Assembly (NCBI RefSeq): GCF_025840185.1
Contig: NZ_JAMPJU010000002.1
Span: forward strand, 124,001 to 188,000
DNA length: 64,000 bases
From: Brenneria izbisi
Lineage (GTDB): Bacteria; Pseudomonadota; Gammaproteobacteria; Enterobacterales; Enterobacteriaceae
Reading direction: 5' to 3'
This document shows positions 35,833 through 45,982 of this stretch, one piece after another. The first letter of the stretch is position 1; every line of letters starts with the position of its first letter. Below the pieces are notes generated by a model. That model ran no database searches. It worked only from the letters and a program-made list of their open reading frames with translations, and was not told the origin of the DNA. Both the position numbers and the translations under genes were made by a program.

Positions 35833-38800
35833 TTAAGAACCCCAAACAGGAAAGGCAGTAATAACCTCTCCAGATCGATTAAACCATACTTTAGCACCAT
35901 GAGAAACGGAGTATTTTAAATCTCCACGTCTTACACCATCACCAATCCATCTTCCATAATCAATTGGTTGTTCCGCAGCAGTTTTTCCTGCTTGCCGATA
36001 AATTGTTTGGGCTCTTTGAATTGCATTTAATTGATCTCTATGACTAGAAAAACGAGTTGCCGCAGTTGGTATTTTCTCAATAGCCCCCGTAGCAGGGTTT
36101 CTACCAGTAGAAGCTCTAGCAACCTGATCACTTATGCTTGTTTGCGCACCATGTTTATCTAAAAAATGCGCGCCAGGTGTTGCGTCTTGCATCTCTTTCA
36201 ATCGACGATGGGCATTGGCCTCAGCAAGCTCATTAATCCTTGCCTGTCGCTCAGCTCTCGACATTTTCTTCGGATCAGGCGGACACCCAGCTAACCCCAG
36301 CGGATCAACCCACTCCAATGGATTATGCACATAACCCTGCGGCCTTATCCCCCCCGCCAGCCCTATCGGATCCGGCGATATATACTGCTGAATACCCTCC
36401 GCATCATAATAACGATGCCGGTTATAGTAAAGCCCTGTTTCCGTATCGTATATCTGCCCCTGATAACGCAGGTCGCAGTACACCTCCTCGTTCGCCGCAT
36501 CACCCAGGTAGCGCCTCAGCGGAAGGGGGATTTTTTCCTCACGATGCGCGCCCCACAGACCCTGCTCGCCCCGCCAGTGTACCTGGCCGGATTCACTGCA
36601 TAACTCCCGCGCCGTCCCCGTCAGGTCCGTCACGATATAGTGCAGCCGCGTCGTCCCCTCCTTTGACTCCACCTGCGCCAGCGGACGAAAACTTCCCGGC
36701 TCATACACCCACTGCACTTCCCGCGCCGCTGAACCGTCTGCCCGGTACTGCCGCTGCCCCACCAACTGGTCGCCGTCCCAGCGGTAACTCACCCGCGCTA
36801 CCGCCTGCGCCGACGGCACCTGGCCCTCCCGCACCTTACTGACTCTGCGACCAAACGCATCGTAACGATAGCGCCAGCGTGCCCCGTCCGGCAACAAGAC
36901 CCGCACCAGCCGGTCCTGCACGTCCCACTCGTATCGCGTTTCCTTCACCCGGAAACCCGCACGCAATGTCCGTTTATCCACCAGACGCCCGCAGTCGTCA
37001 TACCGGTATTGCGTATCGCCACGCTCGACCACCCGGCCCGCCGCATCATACCGCGCCGACCACTGCACCGCCGCCTCCGCAACCGACAGCGTCTCGCCTT
37101 TCCCCGGCGCTATCCCAGCGATTTCACACAGGTTCTGCTCGCTGTCGTAACCAAACAGCCGCGCCTGACGCCGCCGCCCCTCATCACGGCGCTCCGCCGT
37201 CACCTGACCTGCCCCGTTCAGCCTGAATGCCTGCTCGCCCCAGTGACTGTCGCTGATGCCCGTCAGCCGGTCCAGCACATCATACTGGTAGCGACGCTCC
37301 AGCACGTCGTTCACGCCCTCCAGCGCCTGATGCCGCAGCAACCCGTTCGGGCTCCACGCCTGGCGCAGGGAAAATCCGGCCTCGTTGCTTCTGCGCTGCT
37401 CCTGACCCGATGCCGTGTGGCTGAACCTCAGCGCCTGATGCGCGCCGATGCCCAGCGCCGACAATTGTCCCGACGACCACGACAGCCGCAGCGGAGCCAG
37501 CACGCCCTCCACCACCGACCGCTGCCCGCCCGCGTCGTAATCGCTGGTCACCGCCTCCCCATTCACGGTTTCGCTCACCACCTGACCGGCCCGGTTATAG
37601 ACATACGCCACCACCGCATCCGGGCTGACCGCCCTGACCAGCCGACCGGCCATATCATACGCCAGCGTCGTGACGCCCTCGGTTGTCCCGTCCGCTTTCA
37701 ATGTCGTGAGCGTCGTCACTCGCCCTGCCGCATCATGCGCGTACCGTATCGTGCTGCCGTCCGGGGCGACACGCTGCGTCATCCGACCCGCCGCATCATA
37801 CACGTAGCGATACAACCGACCGTCGTAATGCCGCTCTTCACTCAGACGCCCGCAGTGGTCAAAGCGATACTGCCACTCCCGTCCCTGGCTGTTGGTCACG
37901 CCGGCAAACTCAGCTTCCGCATTATAGTGGTAGCGCACCGTCGCACCCAGCGGGTCCGTGGCCGTCAGCAGGTTATCGAACGCTCCGTAACGGAACTGAT
38001 AACGCTGGCCCAGCGCGTCGGTTACCGTGGTCAGATTACCTTCCACGTCGTAACCAAACCGGGTTTCGCTGCCGTCTTCATAAATCACTTTTGACGGCGA
38101 CTCGCGTCCCCCCTCGTATTCCCAGCGACGCACCTGCATACCCTGCTCATGGGCGATGTGCCGCTCCGTCAGACGGTCATAGTCGTCATAGATAAACGTA
38201 ACTGCGGGCGCGTTGTCGCGCTCAAGCCCGCTCAGTAAGCCGCGCGGATTATAGTGATAACGTTGCAGCACCCCATCCGGCCCGATAAGCGTCGCCAACT
38301 CGCCATTATCATGATAATGATGCAACCACTCGCGGCCTTCCGGGTCATTCACTTCCACCAGTTGGCCGGCGGCATTACGCTGGTAACGCCATACGCTGCC
38401 CATCGGGTCGGTATAAGCGGTTAACTGACCATCGTCGTCATAGTCATAGCGGTGTATCGCGCCATCCGGCAACGTCACCGTCGTCGCCTGCCCCCACGCA
38501 TTACGCTGGTATTCCGTGCGATTGCCCAGCGGATCTATTTCTGCCGCCAGTTGGTTGTTTACCCACTCAAACCGGGTTTCACCGCCGTCTGGCTCGCGGC
38601 GCAGCAAGATATTATTGCGCTCATCACGCACATAGCTGATCACCCCGCCAAAACCGCTGTGATAATGGCTGGTCAGATTGTTATCGTCGTATTCGAAATG
38701 GCCCGGCCAGTATCCCCCAGCGGTTCTGTCACGTACCGCCCGGCCTTTTTCATCGTAATCATGCTCAACCCAGGTAGAACCCAAATCGGACCAACGCAAC

Positions 38801-40872
38801 AGCCAGCCTTCCGGCGAGTAACGGTAGTCAAAATTACGCCCTTCGCCCGCGCGAACGCTTAACAAATGTCCGTGCGCATCATAGGTATAACTGACCAACG
38901 TTTTCAGCGGCTGACGATGCGCGTCGCATAATGTCAGTTTGACAATCCGGCGATGCGCGGTTTCCACATGCACCAGACGACCATCAGGTAAGGCAACCCA
39001 GCACAGGGTCGCCCGATCCCATAGCAGCGATATACGGTTTCCTGACCGGTCCTCGATCGCCGTCAGACACAGTTGCAGACCGAGCGCATGCTCAAACCGG
39101 TAGCGCAAGCCATCAACATGCTGCAACACCAACTGCCCCTGCCGACGGGTCAGTCGCCACGCCGGGTTGGACGGCGCACGGCTCGATTCGCCTTCGGCGG
39201 GCAGAGCGAATACCGCCTGATCGAACTCGCCGTCGGTCAGCGTGATCACGCCTTTGTTCAACGTCAGACTCATATCCCAGTTGCAACGCCACAGCGTACC
39301 CAGCAACCCAGGCTGTCGTTCGCCGCCTGAACGGTAATAGCGTTTCATCAACAGCGCCAGCACACCCGCCAGTTGGAAATCGGTGCGCCAGTCCACCACA
39401 TAGCCCGTCGCCATATCCACGGGCTCGCCCTCACGCTGGCATGTGCCGTTGGTGGCGCAGGTTTTCTTATCCTGCGTGTCGGCACTATTCTGCTGTTCCG
39501 CGTCAGCCTTGCGATCATCCCGGTTACGCCCCGCATTGACGCTGCTCGCCTTTTCCGGCACGGAGGCGGTTTCTGCCGACTTGCCGCCAGACCGATGCTC
39601 AGCGGTAGCGGATGATGATGACGTGGCGGCGCCCGTCTCTGTTTTCGCCGGGCGTTTGGCCGCGGCGGTCGATTTCGCAAACGCCCCTTTGGAAAGCGGA
39701 CTCCCGGAAGCACGCGTCACGATTAGCGGAATAAAACTGTCGAATTTGCTCTTAAGGATCGTAATGGCCTGGTCGTACTGATCTATCAACGCCTTCACAT
39801 AATCGATCATTTTGCTGAAGCGCGCTTTCATCAAACCGGCGATCCAGCCATCCTTGTCTGACGCTTTCAGCGCGTTGATCAACGCCGTATGGATCGTCGC
39901 CAGCATCGCCTTGCCTTTCTCCGCATATTCCTTCAGTAAGCCGCGCAGTTGGGTTACGCCTTTAACCAGATTGCCGTCTGACAAGCTGCGGATGGTTTTG
40001 ATGGCAAACTGCACCGCTTCTGGTGAACCCTTATCCACTGCTTTAAGGATCGCCCGCCCTGACACCTTTATCGCGTCGCCCATCCCCGGTACGACGCCGA
40101 TCACACAGAGCGCGCCATCGACCAGATGCAAAGAGTCATCCATCAGCGCGGGCTTTTTATAGGTTCTCCAGCACCAGTCGCCAATGGAATAGACATCCAG
40201 CGCCTGCCCCACCACCGGAATACAGCCGAGGATAATTTGACAAAGCATAATCAACGCCGCGTTGTCATCATCTCCTTTATCCGCCACTTCCGCCGCCAGA
40301 CTGTGGTGAGTTTTGTTAATCGCCTCCTTTAGCTGACGGCTGCCGCGGTTGACCTGTTCATCCAGTTCCCAGAAACGGTTATAGGCTTTCCGGTATTCGT
40401 CGGGGATGAGCGTAAACAGTCCCGCCCCTTCCACATCCACATGGCTATTGCTGCTGTCGTCCGCGTCATAGGAGAGCAGACCTTGCTTACGTAAGAGGAT
40501 ATACAGCGTGAAATACTCGCCGGCCAGCGCCGCATAAGCCGGATTGGACTGCAAGACGGGGTTATTTTGCACGGTTTGCTCAGGTTTGAACTCATCCGAG
40601 CCTTCATCCAGCATCAGTTCATACGTGCTGCACCCCATGTCATAAATAAAACAGAGGCCATTGGCATCGGTTTGCCCGCGGATCTCGGTTTTATTACTGT
40701 CAATCAGGACAAATGGCGCATTCGGCACGGGTTTTCCCGAATCGTAATGGTAGTAAATTAAGGCCTCGCAACCACATGTTACGCAACCGCCAGAGATTTT
40801 ATTATCAGTGCTGAAGTTCTGGTTGGCCGCGGCTTCACTGGAGAGCAGCGTGACTTTTTTTTCCTGGCTCAT
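35833..40872 (-). CDS. Rhs polymorphic toxin (T6SS-associated)
   Basis: 1679 residues. The N-terminal 450 have no PAAR domain; they show a Cys-rich start ([14 protein letters not shown]), a small beta domain ([13 protein letters not shown]) and two hydrophobic stretches ([20 protein letters not shown] and [18 protein letters not shown]). The Rhs/YD-repeat shell follows (about 480-1500) and the core ends in [10 protein letters not shown] and VDPLGLAG, the self-cleavage region. The variable 150-residue tip contains [37 protein letters not shown] and ITAFPV, which resembles nuclease tips of CdiA/Rhs toxins (RNase-A-like or BECR fold), a tentative call. DUF4123 adaptor genes precede it, and its presumed immunity gene follows. 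Confidence 0.9.
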   Translation of the reverse strand: MSQEKKVTLLSSEAAANQNFSTDNKISGGCVTCGCEALIYYHYDSGKPVPNAPFVLIDSNKTEIRGQTDANGLCFIYDMGCSTYELMLDEGSDEFKPEQTVQNNPVLQSNPAYAALAGEYFTLYILLRKQGLLSYDADDSSNSHVDVEGAGLFTLIPDEYRKAYNRFWELDEQVNRGSRQLKEAINKTHHSLAAEVADKGDDDNAALIMLCQIILGCIPVVGQALDVYSIGDWCWRTYKKPALMDDSLHLVDGALCVIGVVPGMGDAIKVSGRAILKAVDKGSPEAVQFAIKTIRSLSDGNLVKGVTQLRGLLKEYAEKGKAMLATIHTALINALKASDKDGWIAGLMKARFSKMIDYVKALIDQYDQAITILKSKFDSFIPLIVTRASGSPLSKGAFAKSTAAAKRPAKTETGAATSSSSATAEHRSGGKSAETASVPEKASSVNAGRNRDDRKADAEQQNSADTQDKKTCATNGTCQREGEPVDMATGYVVDWRTDFQLAGVLALLMKRYYRSGGERQPGLLGTLWRCNWDMSLTLNKGVITLTDGEFDQAVFALPAEGESSRAPSNPAWRLTRRQGQLVLQHVDGLRYRFEHALGLQLCLTAIEDRSGNRISLLWDRATLCWVALPDGRLVHVETAHRRIVKLTLCDAHRQPLKTLVSYTYDAHGHLLSVRAGEGRNFDYRYSPEGWLLRWSDLGSTWVEHDYDEKGRAVRDRTAGGYWPGHFEYDDNNLTSHYHSGFGGVISYVRDERNNILLRREPDGGETRFEWVNNQLAAEIDPLGNRTEYQRNAWGQATTVTLPDGAIHRYDYDDDGQLTAYTDPMGSVWRYQRNAAGQLVEVNDPEGREWLHHYHDNGELATLIGPDGVLQRYHYNPRGLLSGLERDNAPAVTFIYDDYDRLTERHIAHEQGMQVRRWEYEGGRESPSKVIYEDGSETRFGYDVEGNLTTVTDALGQRYQFRYGAFDNLLTATDPLGATVRYHYNAEAEFAGVTNSQGREWQYRFDHCGRLSEERHYDGRLYRYVYDAAGRMTQRVAPDGSTIRYAHDAAGRVTTLTTLKADGTTEGVTTLAYDMAGRLVRAVSPDAVVAYVYNRAGQVVSETVNGEAVTSDYDAGGQRSVVEGVLAPLRLSWSSGQLSALGIGAHQALRFSHTASGQEQRRSNEAGFSLRQAWSPNGLLRHQALEGVNDVLERRYQYDVLDRLTGISDSHWGEQAFRLNGAGQVTAERRDEGRRRQARLFGYDSEQNLCEIAGIAPGKGETLSVAEAAVQWSARYDAAGRVVERGDTQYRYDDCGRLVDKRTLRAGFRVKETRYEWDVQDRLVRVLLPDGARWRYRYDAFGRRVSKVREGQVPSAQAVARVSYRWDGDQLVGQRQYRADGSAAREVQWVYEPGSFRPLAQVESKEGTTRLHYIVTDLTGTARELCSESGQVHWRGEQGLWGAHREEKIPLPLRRYLGDAANEEVYCDLRYQGQIYDTETGLYYNRHRYYDAEGIQQYISPDPIGLAGGIRPQGYVHNPLEWVDPLGLAGCPPDPKKMSRAERQARINELAEANAHRRLKEMQDATPGAHFLDKHGAQTSISDQVARASTGRNPATGAIEKIPTAATRFSSHRDQLNAIQRAQTIYRQAGKTAAEQPIDYGRWIGDGVRRGDLKYSVSHGAKVWFNRSGEVITAFPVWGS
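36362..38077 (-). repeat. Rhs core repeat, copy within the full rhs
   Basis: Partner of the orphan repeat at 33541-35256. Position 37135-37137 is CAG on the coding strand where the orphan has TAG. Confidence 0.9.
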
Positions 40873-40884
40873 CGTGACTCCTTG

Positions 40885-41808
40885 TTATGCTTGTTCATTG
40901 TCCTGATGTTCAAGGGCCGCGCTATACAGGCGATCCATACGGTTTTGCGTACCGATATTTTCTGCTTGCGCCAGAATCTGCTGCGCCCAGGGCTGAAGAA
41001 TAAAATCCGGTTCAAGTTCGGTCGCCAGCGCCAGCCAGCGCACAATGTCGCGGTCATTGTTAAAACCATTGAGACGGGCCTGCTCGGACTGCTGACGGAT
41101 AAACGCAAGCAAAGACGCATCATCGGTATCGCGCCAGCGTGGATGGTATGACTTCAGATGCGTCATATAACGCTCGAACACCTGTTGTTCTGATGGCGAC
41201 ATGATGGCTTGCCATTGCGCATCGCTCAGTTGGCGCGGCAATGTATCTGATATGGCATGTGGCTCGCGGGCAATAAGATTTAAGGTCTGTACCGTACCGT
41301 CAGGTGAGAGATCGCAGAAACTGTCGATAGGACCATAGAGCGCACAGGCTTCTTGCGCATTGCTGGCTGACAGTAACTGGCTGACCACCTGCCAGTCACT
41401 GATGCGTAAGATGGCATTTTCGCCTGACGGCAAAGTCACCAGGCTCCAATTTCTCAGATGCTTCATGACTTCAATTAGTTGATCAAGGGGGGAATAGGCC
41501 TGCATAAACCACGCCAGTTGCATCCCCATACCCCAGCCATCCTGTGTCACGATGTATTCCCGCACCTGCGGCCAGTTAGCGGCATGAACCGGGATACAGT
41601 AAGGCGATGCCGATGCATGTATTCGTCCGGCGTCACCCCAATACAATCGAGTCTGCTCCAGGCTGCCGCCCCAGCGCTCCGCCAGCCACGGCACGGCGTC
41701 ATTCAACGCGGCATCCGCGACAATAAAACAGCCGCCCTGCGCGATGCGCGTCCGCCAGGCGGCTTCGTCTTCCGATTTCCGCGCCAGAAAAGGTTGAGAC
41801 ACACTCAC
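40885..41808 (-). CDS. DUF4123 T6SS adaptor (second)
   Basis: 307 residues, of the DUF4123 family that loads effectors onto VgrG or PAAR tips. The domain covers about residues 1-150 (CFIVADAALNDAVPWLAERWGG, LVTLPSGENAILRISDWQVV), with a longer C-terminal helical part (QWQAIMSPSEQQVFERYMTHL). It overlaps the previous gene by 4 bases (ATGA) and ends 12 bases before rhs, so it is most likely the dedicated adaptor of the Rhs protein. Confidence 0.8.
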   Translation of the reverse strand: MSVSQPFLARKSEDEAAWRTRIAQGGCFIVADAALNDAVPWLAERWGGSLEQTRLYWGDAGRIHASASPYCIPVHAANWPQVREYIVTQDGWGMGMQLAWFMQAYSPLDQLIEVMKHLRNWSLVTLPSGENAILRISDWQVVSQLLSASNAQEACALYGPIDSFCDLSPDGTVQTLNLIAREPHAISDTLPRQLSDAQWQAIMSPSEQQVFERYMTHLKSYHPRWRDTDDASLLAFIRQQSEQARLNGFNNDRDIVRWLALATELEPDFILQPWAQQILAQAENIGTQNRMDRLYSAALEHQDNEQA

Positions 41809-42752
41809 TGCATGACCTCCGTAATGTCAGGTAATTCTCCCCGCATCCAACCAGGGCGATGATAATGAAGACGCACGCTCTCTACGCGTTCTGATTCGGC
41901 TTTAAAGATCCGAATGCTATCGCCAAGCGTGTAATGTTCGCTAAGATGAATAAACGCCGGATGTTGAAAAAATTCGCTGCCTAGTACCCAGCGGTGTGCC
42001 GACCATGCTTCGCATTCCGTTTCTGTTGCTCTGGGGTAGCGGGCTTTTGCCAGTTTTATACCGCTGATAAAGCGGCTTTTCACCACCTCAATATCCAGCG
42101 GCAAAAAATATAATGTACTGACAAACAAAAATAATTCGTTCGCCAGCCGATGTAATCGATTTTCATCGGCGAGCAGATAAAACTGGTCACGCGTCAGTTG
42201 AATCTGATAATCCGGGTTAACCTCACCACCCTTTTCGCGCTCAATCAGTAACCGGTACTGACCGTGTTCGCTATCAGCTATCGGCAAGTACAGGCTGGTC
42301 AACGGTCCAAGAAAGTTTGTTTTGGCGTTATCGTCAAGCGTCTGCCACCAGGACGACAAGACCTCCGGCGCATAGCTACGCAGCAACGCACGGGTGCCGT
42401 CAGGCCAGAGACATGTGATACGTTTCTGCCAATAAGCGGCCATTGCCTTGAGCGATAATTCAGCGTTCATCAGTATCACGCCATGATGTTTTGCGGGTTG
42501 GGTATCAATCAGCCAGTGCAGCAATGTTTCCCCCGGCCCGCCCTCCGTGACCTTTACCACCATCGGCGCCCAGACTTGCCAGTCCGCAGCCTGCTTATCA
42601 AAACGCAGCGGCTGCCATAACTCAGCCGCGACAGGTTGAAAAGCGCACCAGAATTCAGGTAACGCCGGGTAATTCAGCGGATCAATAATGGCGTACAAAG
42701 GAAAAGCATGCTGCTGGCTGATTTCAAACAAGTTATAACCGTTTGTCGTCAT
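41805..42752 (-). CDS. DUF4123 T6SS adaptor (first)
   Basis: 315 residues. The N-terminal half is DUF4123-like (AFPLYAIIDPLNYPAL, APMVVKVTEGGPGETLLHWL, WPDGTRALLRSYAPEVLSSW), the C-terminal half is helical (RDQFYLLADENRLHRLANELFLF). It is the first gene of the adaptor-rhs-immunity unit. Two tandem adaptors before one rhs are unusual; one might serve the upstream PAAR-lipase or both may form a pair. Confidence 0.78.
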   Translation of the reverse strand: MTTNGYNLFEISQQHAFPLYAIIDPLNYPALPEFWCAFQPVAAELWQPLRFDKQAADWQVWAPMVVKVTEGGPGETLLHWLIDTQPAKHHGVILMNAELSLKAMAAYWQKRITCLWPDGTRALLRSYAPEVLSSWWQTLDDNAKTNFLGPLTSLYLPIADSEHGQYRLLIEREKGGEVNPDYQIQLTRDQFYLLADENRLHRLANELFLFVSTLYFLPLDIEVVKSRFISGIKLAKARYPRATETECEAWSAHRWVLGSEFFQHPAFIHLSEHYTLGDSIRIFKAESERVESVRLHYHRPGWMRGELPDITEVMQ

Positions 42753-43056
42753 CGATATTTATCTGTGTATTATTCAGGATGAAATAAACAAGCACGTTAG
42801 AATATGCACATAAATACAATCAAAATAACCTGATAAATAAACTCATTATTAAATTATCTCAGTTAATTTTTATTTATTAAAAAATTCACGGTAATGTAGT
42901 AAAATAAATCTCCACCGATTATCGAATACCTACTTATAATTTTTACTAGAAAACCTTCCCTGACATAAAAATATCATATTCAGGCAGATGCCTGATGACT
43001 TTATTGAAATTGTGCCAGTAGTCCGTTGGTGACTTATAGCAACTTGCGTCAACGCA
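42753..43056. other. AT-rich gap before the rhs unit
   Basis: 304 bases, AT-rich, between the ankyrin lipoprotein gene and the DUF4123 gene. It probably carries the promoter of the rhs unit. A 16-bp palindrome (tcaggcagatgcctga, 42980-42995) is present. I found no sigma-54 site here. Confidence 0.45.
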
Positions 43057-43827
43057 TTAAAGCGGCTCACCTTTTGCCCGGCGCTCTCTTACCTCTTCGG
43101 GTGAACGCGGAGGAAACTTAACACCTTGTTGCAGTAACACCTGTTTGACTTTTAGCGCCCATTTATAGTGCGGAGAATCAGTTGACATAATGGATAGGCT
43201 TTCTTCTACCGTCCAGGACAGACTTGCACCTGTTGCTGAATACGTATTTACATTAGCACCATGCTCTATCAACCAGTAGGCAATTTCATATTGATTAAGA
43301 TAAGCTGCATAATGAGCACTGGTAGTTTTCTGCCCATCCGTTAAATTTACATCGGCTCCGCGTTCTACCAATAACTTAATATCCGCCCAACGTTCTTCGT
43401 TAATCGCGCTAAATAGCGCTGGCTGCTCAAGATGACCTATAGCATTAGGATCGCCTCCTGAATCCAGGATCATACGCAACCAGTCAGGATCTTTAGCACC
43501 AGATACAGAATTAACCGCACTATCACCAAAACCATCTTTATAGTTTGGATTGGCTCCCAGCTTTAACGCCAGTTTTACCGCTTCTTTGTCCTGCGTTTCA
43601 TAAATCAACCACAAGAGTGGGGTTACGCCTTCTTTTCCCTGTATATTCAGATCCAACCCCTGCGACAGTTGCTGCCGGGCAGCGGCTTCATCACCATTAC
43701 GGATACTTTGCAACAATGCCGCCATCGGCGGCTCAAATAATTCACTGGCCTGCATACTGCGTCCTCCCGCCTGACAGGCGGTTAACAACGGCAAACAAGC
43801 TAATAGCAGTTTGAACCAACGCCTCAA
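43057..43827 (-). CDS. Ankyrin-repeat lipoprotein (likely T6SS immunity), copy 2
   Basis: 256 residues. A lipoprotein signal ends in the lipobox LLTAC (Cys18). About four ankyrin repeats follow (VTPLLWLIYE, KLALKLGANPN, ALFSAINEERWADIKLLVERGADVN, AHYAAYLNQYEIAYWLIEHGANVN). The C-terminus, SPEEVRERRAKGEPL, is identical to that of the upstream paralogue, with a 4-base overlap between the genes. Periplasm-facing lipoproteins are the usual inhibitors of T6SS lipases, so this pair probably neutralises the PAAR-lipase encoded just upstream. Confidence 0.83.
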   Translation of the reverse strand: MRRWFKLLLACLPLLTACQAGGRSMQASELFEPPMAALLQSIRNGDEAAARQQLSQGLDLNIQGKEGVTPLLWLIYETQDKEAVKLALKLGANPNYKDGFGDSAVNSVSGAKDPDWLRMILDSGGDPNAIGHLEQPALFSAINEERWADIKLLVERGADVNLTDGQKTTSAHYAAYLNQYEIAYWLIEHGANVNTYSATGASLSWTVEESLSIMSTDSPHYKWALKVKQVLLQQGVKFPPRSPEEVRERRAKGEPL

Positions 43828-44603
43828 AGCGGCTCACCCTTTGCCCGGCGCTCTCTTACCTCTTCGGGTGATAACGGCGGAAACTTAACACCACGCTGCT
43901 GTAATCGCTGTTTTACTTTTAGCGCCCAAGAATATTGAGGAGATTGGGGAGACATAATTGATAAGCTATCTTCAATAGAAAAAGCAAGGTTACTACCAGT
44001 ATCATCATAAATATTTATATCCGCGCCTTGTTCAATCAACCAGTAAGTGACCTCATATTCATTCAGATAAGCTGCATAGAGTGCGCTGTTTCGTCCTGGG
44101 GCATCTTTTAAATTTACATCGGCCCCACGTTCTATCAATAATTTAATATCCGCCCAGCGTTCTTCGTTAATCGCATTAAAAAGGGCTGGTGTCTTATTAT
44201 GATCTAATGCATTGGGGTCTCCCCCCGCATCCAGCATCATCTTTAACCATTCTGGTGACTTAGCGCCTGAAACCATATTCACTGCGGTATTACCATGACC
44301 AGTTCTAAAATTGGGATTAGCCCCCAGCTTTAATGCCAGTTTTGCACCAGCCTGATCTTTCTCCATAACCAGCCACAATAAGGGCGTAATCCCCTCTTTT
44401 CCCTGCACATTCAGATCCAGCCTTGTCTGCGCTATCTGACGTTGAGCCGCTGTTTCATCCCCTTTTTGAATAGTTCTTAATAATTCCACCATTGGTGGTG
44501 TAAAAAATTCACTGGCCTGCATACTGCGTCCTCCGGCTTGACAGGCGGTTAAACATCCCAACATAACTATTCCTATCCATTTTAAATGCGTCAACCATTG
44601 CAT
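43824..44603 (-). CDS. Ankyrin-repeat lipoprotein (likely T6SS immunity), copy 1
   Basis: 259 residues, paralogue of the next gene, with lipobox LTAC (about Cys21) and the shared CQAGGRSMQASE start. The ankyrin repeats match closely (ALFNAINEERWADIKLLIERGADVN). It starts at the last base of the effector stop region (both share 44603), so it is translationally coupled to the lipase. Duplication may raise dosage or cover variant toxins from neighbours. Confidence 0.85.
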   Translation of the reverse strand: MQWLTHLKWIGIVMLGCLTACQAGGRSMQASEFFTPPMVELLRTIQKGDETAAQRQIAQTRLDLNVQGKEGITPLLWLVMEKDQAGAKLALKLGANPNFRTGHGNTAVNMVSGAKSPEWLKMMLDAGGDPNALDHNKTPALFNAINEERWADIKLLIERGADVNLKDAPGRNSALYAAYLNEYEVTYWLIEQGADINIYDDTGSNLAFSIEDSLSIMSPQSPQYSWALKVKQRLQQRGVKFPPLSPEEVRERRAKGEPL

Positions 44604-45973
44604 TATGCCCCCTTGAGTACACTAGTAATTTTACCAATATCGTCCTTTTTCTGGCTTTCAATACCGGCAATCACCTGGTCCATCCCATGACGAGCCAGCG
44701 GTGACCCGCCGGAAGCTGGCAACGACTGCATGATTCCAGCTGCTTTTGGCAGAGCACCGCCCAGTAGCGTCGCCACGCCTACCACGCCACCAATTGCCGC
44801 CCCGGTTGAACCACCGATTAGCGCCCCGGCGCCTGACAATAACCCCGGCACCACCGCCTTACCAACACCTTGCACCATCGTTAAAATTTCACCATCCACA
44901 GCCTGAGTGGTAATCAACGAGTTAATTTTAGCAAGATCAGCGCCCCCAGCCCGACTCGTAGTATTCGCATGCAGACCAGCCGCATTAAAGGTATAACCGG
45001 TTAAACCACTCATTCCGACGCCCGCCGATGCCAGACCACCACCTAACGAATGCCCAACAATAACAGGATCAGGAGAAATAGACCTTTTTACCATTTTCGC
45101 TAAATCCATAGACTGCTTATATTGTGCCGTTTCTCTGCCCACACCTTGTGAAAGATTAGTCATCCAATCCTTTGCACCCGTGACCGCATTATTTGTACCC
45201 CGATAAGTCAACATGGTTTCACTATTGATAGCGGACTTAAATAGCGCAGCACCAAACCCAGTGTCTTTATCCATTAACTTGGCATTTCCAAGCCCCGGAA
45301 TTGTACTGGTATCCATCAATTCCAACCCCACCGGCGCCTTTGGCAACGACGACAGCACGCCCCGCCGAAACTCATCCACCGGATAAACATACTGCGCCGC
45401 TTCCGCGCGCAAAATGCTGTCGTTATTAAACGCCAGCCGTTTTGCCGCTTCCGCCAGCCCCGGCAGCGTGGCCGCTTCAGTCGCGAGTTTGGCGCGCGCC
45501 AGATAGCGATCCTTACGCTGGGCGATAGAGAGTAATTCATCCAGAACGGGCAACTCGGCAGTTTCCGCCCATTCCATCAGCGTCGGCAACAGCATCGGCG
45601 TTAATGCCAGCAGCGGAGCGCGACTTCTGGCGGACTGTTTGGCACAGGCTTGCACCGGGGACTGATAAGGTATATCGCCAATCAAGACATCCCCGCTGCC
45701 TGCGGCTACTGAACCACCGCAACCAATGGCATCACCGATGCGTGCCGCCGGTTTTCCATTAATGCTCACCGTGCTGGAACCAGCGGAAATCGCTCGATTA
45801 TGTACCCCATGCGGCATATTCGGGCAAGGGCAGGCATGAAGCAATACCGCATCGCCCTTACGGGCGGCGGGTTTGCCATTGATAGTGACATCACTGCTGC
45901 CTTCAATAATCGGGGTTGCCGGGAAACAACCGTGTCCCGCGCAACTGTCCCCTAGACGTGCGGCGCCTGGCAT
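44603..45973 (-). CDS. PAAR-domain lipase effector of T6SS
   Basis: 456 residues. The PAAR domain fills about 1-100 with repeated SSDVTINGKPAARKGDAV and SSTVSINGKPAARIGDAI blocks and metal-site His/Cys residues; it caps the VgrG spike. The rest is an alpha/beta-hydrolase lipase of the class 3 kind, with nucleophile Ser309 in VGHSLGGG and TYRGTNN before it. A glycine-rich hydrophobic segment (about 373-412) may insert into membranes. It starts 9 bases after vgrG. Phospholipase activity in the target periplasm is inferred from the motif and the lipoprotein neighbours. Confidence 0.88.
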   Translation of the reverse strand: MPGAARLGDSCAGHGCFPATPIIEGSSDVTINGKPAARKGDAVLLHACPCPNMPHGVHNRAISAGSSTVSINGKPAARIGDAIGCGGSVAAGSGDVLIGDIPYQSPVQACAKQSARSRAPLLALTPMLLPTLMEWAETAELPVLDELLSIAQRKDRYLARAKLATEAATLPGLAEAAKRLAFNNDSILRAEAAQYVYPVDEFRRGVLSSLPKAPVGLELMDTSTIPGLGNAKLMDKDTGFGAALFKSAINSETMLTYRGTNNAVTGAKDWMTNLSQGVGRETAQYKQSMDLAKMVKRSISPDPVIVGHSLGGGLASAGVGMSGLTGYTFNAAGLHANTTSRAGGADLAKINSLITTQAVDGEILTMVQGVGKAVVPGLLSGAGALIGGSTGAAIGGVVGVATLLGGALPKAAGIMQSLPASGGSPLARHGMDQVIAGIESQKKDDIGKITSVLKGA

Positions 45974-45982
45974 AATCTCTCC

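Noticed and set aside
37009..38094. Long open frame (361 codons) opposite the rhs core, with a twin at 34188-35270
   Set aside because: It is Arg/His/Pro-rich and antisense to highly conserved Rhs repeats. It exists only because the core is GC-rich and has no stops in that frame.
42980..42995. Palindrome tcaggcagatgcctga as terminator of the ankyrin genes
   Set aside because: The loop would be two bases and no T-run follows closely; it may equally be an operator.
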